In this document: piece after piece, positions 59,885-64,000 of the stretch | Layout of the letters: every line of letters begins with the position of its first letter | Numbering within the stretch: position 1 is the stretch's first letter | Assembly: GCF_001544615.1 (NCBI RefSeq) | Contig: NZ_FCNV02000010.1 | Span: 1-64,000 of the forward strand | Source of the DNA: Caballeronia concitans | Lineage (GTDB): Bacteria; Pseudomonadota; Gammaproteobacteria; Burkholderiales; Burkholderiaceae | DNA: 64,000 bases | Direction of reading: 5' to 3' | Translations under genes and position numbers: made by a program | Notes under the pieces: model-generated | Database searches by the model: none | Told to the model about the DNA's origin: nothing | The model's input: only the letters and a program-made list of their open reading frames with translations

Positions 59885-61432
59885 ATGTGCGGCATCGTAG
59901 GTGTAGTTTCCCAAAGCCCTGTCAATCAGGTCATCTATGACAGCCTGCTGCTCCTGCAGCATCGCGGTCAGGACGCGGCGGGCATCGCCACGGCCAACGG
60001 CAACAACTTCCACATGCACAAGGCCAACGGCATGGTGCGCGACGTGTTCCGCACGCGCAACATGCGCAGCCTGCCGGGCAACGTCGGCATCGGGCAAGTG
60101 CGTTATCCGACGGCCGGTTCCGCGTCGAACGAGGAAGAAGCGCAGCCGTTCTACGTCAACGCGCCGTTCGGCATCATCCTCGCGCACAACGGCAATCTGA
60201 CGAACTGGATGCAGTTGAAGGACGAGATGTTCCGGATCGATCGCCGGCACATCAACACCGCGTCCGACACGGAAGTGCTGCTCAACGTCTTCGCGCACGA
60301 ACTACAACTCGCAAGCTCGGGCCTCCAGCTCGACGCCGCCGCGCTGTGGAAGGCGGTCGCGGGCGTGCATCGCCGCGTGAAGGGTTCGTATGCGATCGTT
60401 TCGCTGATCGCCGGTTACGGGCTCGTCGCGTTCCGCGATCCGTTCGGCATTCGCCCGCTGGTGCTCGGCAAGCTGGAAACGTCGACGGGCGTCGAGTGGA
60501 TGGTTGCGTCGGAATCGGTGGCGATCGAAGGAATCGGCTTCGAATTCGTGCGCGACGTCGAACCGGGCGAAGCGATTTTTATCGACGCGGAAGGCAATCT
60601 GCATAGCCACCAGTGCGCCGAGAAGCCGGTGCTCAAGCCCTGCATTTTCGAACTGGTTTATCTGGCCCGTCCGGATTCGTGCCTCGACGGCGTGCCGGTC
60701 TACAACGCGCGTCTGCGCATGGGCGACTACCTCGCCGAGAAGATCAAGCGCGTGCTGCCCGACGTGCCGATCGACGTCGTGATGCCCATTCCCGATTCGT
60801 CGCGCCCCGCCGCGATGCAGGTGGCCGCGAAGCTCGGCGTCGAGTATCGCGAAGGCTTCTTCAAGAATCGCTATGTCGGCCGCACGTTCATCATGCCGGG
60901 CCAGGCGGTGCGCAAGAAATCCGTGCGCCAGAAGCTGAACGCGATGGGCATCGAGTTCAAGGGCAAGAACGTGCTGATCGTCGACGATTCCATCGTGCGC
61001 GGCACGACATCGCATGAAATCGTGCAAATGGCCCGCGACGCCGGCGCGAACAAGGTCATCTTCGCGTCCGCCGCGCCGCCGGTGAAGTTCCCGAACGTGT
61101 ACGGCATCGACATGCCGACGCGTGGCGAACTCGTCGCGCATGGCCGCAGCGACGACGAAGTGGCGCGCATGATCGGCGCGGATTATCTCGTGTATCAGGA
61201 CGTCGAGGATCTGAAGAGCGCGGTGCGCGATATCAATCCGGCGCTGGAGGATTTCGAGGCATCGTGCTTCGACGGTAACTACATTACCGGCGATGTGACC
61301 ACGGATTATCTCGATCGCATCGAAACCGCGCGTCTCGCGCCGCAAGAGCAGACGGACCGCGACATCGCGGGCGACGCGCTCGAGGGCGGTCCCGCGCGTT
61401 CGCAATTGCATCTGCAACTGTCGGTGGATTAA
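59885..61432 (+). CDS. purF: Amidophosphoribosyltransferase
   Basis: A 515-residue enzyme transferring glutamine amide nitrogen to PRPP, first step of purine synthesis. Met is removed to expose catalytic Cys2 (MCGIVGVVSQS). The N-terminal glutaminase domain has GIGQVRYPTAGSAS and AHNGNLTN, and the PRPP site is NVLIVDDSIVRGTTSHEIV (about residues 362-380). ATG 59885 is required by the N-terminal Cys. In several Burkholderia a metZ gene follows; here there is a terminator and a minus-strand regulator instead. Confidence 0.97.
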   Translation: MCGIVGVVSQSPVNQVIYDSLLLLQHRGQDAAGIATANGNNFHMHKANGMVRDVFRTRNMRSLPGNVGIGQVRYPTAGSASNEEEAQPFYVNAPFGIILAHNGNLTNWMQLKDEMFRIDRRHINTASDTEVLLNVFAHELQLASSGLQLDAAALWKAVAGVHRRVKGSYAIVSLIAGYGLVAFRDPFGIRPLVLGKLETSTGVEWMVASESVAIEGIGFEFVRDVEPGEAIFIDAEGNLHSHQCAEKPVLKPCIFELVYLARPDSCLDGVPVYNARLRMGDYLAEKIKRVLPDVPIDVVMPIPDSSRPAAMQVAAKLGVEYREGFFKNRYVGRTFIMPGQAVRKKSVRQKLNAMGIEFKGKNVLIVDDSIVRGTTSHEIVQMARDAGANKVIFASAAPPVKFPNVYGIDMPTRGELVAHGRSDDEVARMIGADYLVYQDVEDLKSAVRDINPALEDFEASCFDGNYITGDVTTDYLDRIETARLAPQEQTDRDIAGDALEGGPARSQLHLQLSVD

Positions 61433-61452
61433 GCCTTCATGCTGGTTTGAAG

Positions 61453-61488
61453 AAGCCCGCTCGGTCGATTCGACGAGCGGGCTTTTTT
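61453..61488 (+). terminator. Rho-independent terminator of purF
   Basis: AAGCCCGCTCG (61453-61463) pairs perfectly with CGAGCGGGCTT (61474-61484), followed by six T. It lies between convergent purF and the AraC-type gene, and can act for both. Confidence 0.93.
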
Positions 61489-61492
61489 GCGT

Positions 61493-62272
61493 TTATTGCC
61501 CGCGTTGCAGCCCGCTACTGCGCCATTGTCCCGGCGCGATGCCGAAGCGTTTCGAGAACGCATGCGTGAACGCGCTCTGATCGGCGAAACCGACATCGAG
61601 CGCAATGCCCGTGAGCGAGGCGCGCGGATCAGCAAGCAGGGTGAGCGCCGTATCGAGCCGCAAGCGATGCAGATAGCGATGCGGCGTCTCGCCGAACGCT
61701 TCGTTGAACAACTGATGAAAGCGCCGCATGCCGAAGCCGCAATGCGCGGCGAGATCGGCTACACGCAGCGGCTCGGAAAGATGCGTGCGCAGCCATCGGT
61801 CGATGCGGGCAAAGTCGAGGCCGCGCGTTTCGCCGATCAGCGACGCGCCGGCATCGGCCATCAACGCGCCGCACAGATGCGTGGCCGCTTGCCAGCCGAA
61901 GCGTCGCGGCATCGCGGCGGCTTCCACGCTCGCGTTCACCGCGACGTTCGCGACGAGCTGCGTGAGCTGCGCATCGAGCTCGATGGTGCGAGCGCGTTCG
62001 AAGAAGCGCGCCGGCACCGCCACCGACGACGCCGGCAGATCGAGCACGAGCTGGCGATTCACGCCCTCGGCCCAATACTCGTGACGCGCGCCCGCCGGAA
62101 TGATCCACGCGCGATGCCGATCGATCTGCGATTCGTTGCCGTCGACCGCCATGCCCATTGCGCCATCGAAGCCGAGCACGATCTGATGGAAGTCGTGCTC
62201 GTCCGATGCCTGCACCGCTTCATAGCGGCGCAGCGAGACCGTGGGCGTGGAAAGGCCGAGCGGCGCGCTCAT
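61493..62272 (-). CDS. AraC-family transcriptional regulator
   Basis: 259 residues. N-terminal cupin-like sensor (residues 1-130; HRAWIIPAGARHEYWAEG) and C-terminal double HTH (about 160-259; LRVADLAAHCGFGMRRFHQLF; SLTGIALDVGFADQSAFTHAF; FGIAPGQWR, the P-x-Q-W/R signature). Seven bp downstream of the FKBP gene on the same strand, so possibly co-transcribed. Target and effector unknown. Confidence 0.92.
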   Translation of the reverse strand: MSAPLGLSTPTVSLRRYEAVQASDEHDFHQIVLGFDGAMGMAVDGNESQIDRHRAWIIPAGARHEYWAEGVNRQLVLDLPASSVAVPARFFERARTIELDAQLTQLVANVAVNASVEAAAMPRRFGWQAATHLCGALMADAGASLIGETRGLDFARIDRWLRTHLSEPLRVADLAAHCGFGMRRFHQLFNEAFGETPHRYLHRLRLDTALTLLADPRASLTGIALDVGFADQSAFTHAFSKRFGIAPGQWRSSGLQRGQ

Positions 62273-62279
62273 CGCGATC

Positions 62280-62621
62280 TCAGACGTCGAGCAGTTCCAC
62301 TTCGAACACGAGCGTGGCGTTCGGCGGAATCACGCCGCCCGCGCCGCGCGCGCCGTAGCCGAGTTGCGGCGGAATGGTCAGACGGCGCACGCCGCCGACT
62401 TTCATGCCTTGCACGCCTTCGTCCCAGCCCTTGATGACCATGCCGCCGCCGAGCACGAAGGCGAACGGATCGTTGCGGTCCTTGCTCGAATCGAACTTCT
62501 GGCCGTCGGTCAGCCAGCCCGTGTAATGCACGCTGACCGTCTTGCCCGCGACGGCTTCGGCGCCTTCGCCGACGGTGACGTCTTCATACTTGAGACCGGA
62601 ATCGGTCGTGACTGTCGACAT
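62280..62621 (-). CDS. FKBP-type peptidyl-prolyl cis-trans isomerase
   Basis: 113 residues, one FKBP domain with no signal peptide, so cytoplasmic. [18 protein letters not shown] (about residues 30-47), [23 protein letters not shown] (split, about 53-75), [33 protein letters not shown] (split). Catalyses proline isomerisation in protein folding. Active-site aromatic and Asp residues are in place. Confidence 0.95.
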   Translation of the reverse strand: MSTVTTDSGLKYEDVTVGEGAEAVAGKTVSVHYTGWLTDGQKFDSSKDRNDPFAFVLGGGMVIKGWDEGVQGMKVGGVRRLTIPPQLGYGARGAGGVIPPNATLVFEVELLDV

Positions 62622-62730
62622 GTTTGCTCCCTGGTTGCACGGCTCTTATGCCGCTGGTCGAAACCAGCATTGTAGAACGGAGCGGGGGAGCGAGTCGGGG
62701 CGTGAGAAGCGCCCCGGAGAACGGTCCGGC

Positions 62731-63924
62731 CTATTTCGCGAGCAAATCCGAATGCTTGGGCGATGCCGGATCGAACGCGCCGCGCGATGGCGTCGTGGAC
62801 AGCATCACGTTCTGCGCCTGTGCGTCGAATACTTCGCGCGAGAAGCGGCGGCGGAAGTCGTTCGTGAGTCCGGTCATCGGCACGTTGCGCGCGGTGAAGA
62901 TGCGCTCGACGAATGCATCGTGATCGCCGGCGGGGAAAAGCAGCGCGTCCGGCAAGTACGATTCGAGGCCGCAGATGTGCGACATGACGATCGGCCGTTC
63001 CGCGAGCACCGCTTCGATCATCACGAGCGGCACGCCTTCGAACGCGGACGGCAGCACGAGCGTGTCGCTTGCAACGATATACGGCAGCACGTCGCTCTTC
63101 GGACCCACGATCCGCACGCAGGCCGTCAACGTCGGGCTGGCATCGACCATGGCGGCGAGCCGCGCCGAATCCGCGCCTTCGCCGACGATCAAGACGATCG
63201 CGCGCTTGAATGCCTCCGGATGGCGCTCGATGGATTCGAGCAGAAAGTCCTGCCGCTTCTGCTTGAAATTGATCCGCCCGATATGCGCGATGATCGTGGT
63301 CCCGTCGTCGGGCAGGCCGAGCTGTGCGCGCGCCGCGGACTTGGTGAGCATCGAACGGCTGAAGCGGTCATCGACATAGTTCTCGAGAATCATCGTGCGC
63401 GCGTTCGGCGCCAGCGCGCGCAGCTTGCCGCGCAGATGATCGTTGAGCGTCACGTATTCATCCGGCATGCGATACAGCACGCGCTTGGCGAGCCATTTGA
63501 CCTTCTCGGTCGTGCCGTTGTTTGCCGGGCCGTCATCGACGAGCGGCAGGTAGCTGATCGTGCGCACGTGTGCATAGCGCGCGGCAAGCAGACCCGCAAG
63601 CGCGGAAACGATCGTGCCCTGCGCGATCAGCAGTTTGGAGAGGTGCAACGTGCGCAGCGTGGCGGCGGTCGTGCGGATCGCGCGGAAGAGCGCGAAGAGA
63701 TCGCCGCGAATGGATTCCGCGGTGTACGAAAGGCTCACGACGCGCACCTTCGCATGATGCCGAGCCAGCTCGCTCACATAGCGATGCAATGGCGCATTGC
63801 TCTTCGACACCAGGATATGCAGCGTTTCTATGTTTCCGCTCGTCACGAGCGCGAGCATGAATCGCTTGAGCATCTCTTCATGCCCACCGTTGATGCCCGA
63901 GTCGCAATAGATTCCAATATTCAC
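62731..63924 (-). CDS. Glycosyltransferase family 4 (GT-B) protein
   Basis: 397 residues, GT-B fold. N-terminal Rossmann (NIGIYCDSGINGGHEEMLKRF, split, residues 2-22), C-terminal nucleotide-sugar domain (IAHIGRINFKQKRQDFLLESI, split, about 217-237; VGPKSDVLPYIVASDTLVLPS, about 278-298) and the E-x7-E retaining motif in SAFEGVPLVMIEAVLAERPIV (E near 301 and 309). Acts on a lipid- or envelope-linked acceptor, probably in surface polysaccharide or LPS assembly. It begins close to the window's right edge, so its operon context is not visible. Confidence 0.88.
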   Translation of the reverse strand: MNIGIYCDSGINGGHEEMLKRFMLALVTSGNIETLHILVSKSNAPLHRYVSELARHHAKVRVVSLSYTAESIRGDLFALFRAIRTTAATLRTLHLSKLLIAQGTIVSALAGLLAARYAHVRTISYLPLVDDGPANNGTTEKVKWLAKRVLYRMPDEYVTLNDHLRGKLRALAPNARTMILENYVDDRFSRSMLTKSAARAQLGLPDDGTTIIAHIGRINFKQKRQDFLLESIERHPEAFKRAIVLIVGEGADSARLAAMVDASPTLTACVRIVGPKSDVLPYIVASDTLVLPSAFEGVPLVMIEAVLAERPIVMSHICGLESYLPDALLFPAGDHDAFVERIFTARNVPMTGLTNDFRRRFSREVFDAQAQNVMLSTTPSRGAFDPASPKHSDLLAK

Positions 63925-64000
63925 CGGCTTCCTCCACTAACAGCGCGCGCCTTGCGCGTCTTCACTGCATGTTGATGAAATGCATCAATAGACGTGCGCT

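Overview
The window looks like part of a secondary chromosome of a Burkholderia sensu lato bacterium (Paraburkholderia/Caballeronia type). The DNA is GC-rich. The backbone order sdhCDAB-sdhE-gltA, leuCDB, asd, fimV, truA, trpF-trpB-methyltransferase-trpA, accD, folC, SPOR protein, cvpA, purF is the arrangement I know from chromosome 2 of that group. Genus assignment is inference from gene content and order. I see no rRNA, tRNA, CRISPR array, transposase or prophage.

Layout. (1) 1-4231: remnant of a type VI secretion locus, namely the C-terminal part of tssM plus a full-length tssF, with no tssG after it. (2) 4451-11180: a LacI-type regulator, a ribose/xylitol-type sugar ABC transporter (ATPase, permease, binding protein), a TIM-barrel isomerase and a Gfo/Idh/MocA dehydrogenase. 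A perfect palindrome in front of the regulator is a likely operator. (3) 11237-15763: gnd, a small GIY-YIG-like protein, panE-like reductase, a two-gene chromate transporter and a thioredoxin-like protein. (4) 15838-19305: FCD-type GntR regulator with L-threonate/D-erythronate genes (ltnD, otnI, denD), but without the expected kinase and aldolase. (5) 19538-28734: redox and signalling genes. These are a DedA-rhodanese fusion overlapping a cNMP-binding/thioredoxin-reductase-like fusion, an OmpR-type two-component system divergent from a cytochrome b561 / Tat-lipoprotein molybdoenzyme / exported protein operon, and a MocR-type regulator divergent from a DUF2917 gene with several GAACAGT inverted repeats between them. 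(6) 28829-43776: a TCA-cycle supercluster. acnA, prpD, an exported protein, prpC, a citE-like lyase and mdh lie on the minus strand. A HutC-type GntR regulator with a 20-bp palindrome, sdhCDAB-sdhE and gltA lie on the plus strand. (7) 43843-44414: a MazEF toxin-antitoxin pair. (8) 44721-61432: leucine, aspartate-family and tryptophan biosynthesis with housekeeping genes. (9) 61493-63924, minus strand: AraC regulator, FKBP-type isomerase and a GT4 glycosyltransferase.

The most interesting candidate is in the 401-bp gap before asd. A 58-codon ORF (48077-48253) has 15 Ile/Thr among its last 30 residues plus several Lys, and a 9-bp GC-rich hairpin follows it just ahead of asd. Asd makes the precursor of Lys, Met, Thr and Ile, so this looks like a leader-peptide attenuator for the aspartate family. 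Its putative -10 box ends about eight bases before the ATG, so the leader mRNA may be leaderless. This rests on sequence reading alone.

Other points worth attention: possible nonsense codons at the truncated end of tssM, the missing DUF1537 kinase and aldolase in the threonate cluster, the loss of the CxxC in the thioredoxin-reductase-like protein, an orphan DNA methyltransferase inside the trp operon, and 14-bp tandem repeats that carry the leuD stop codon.
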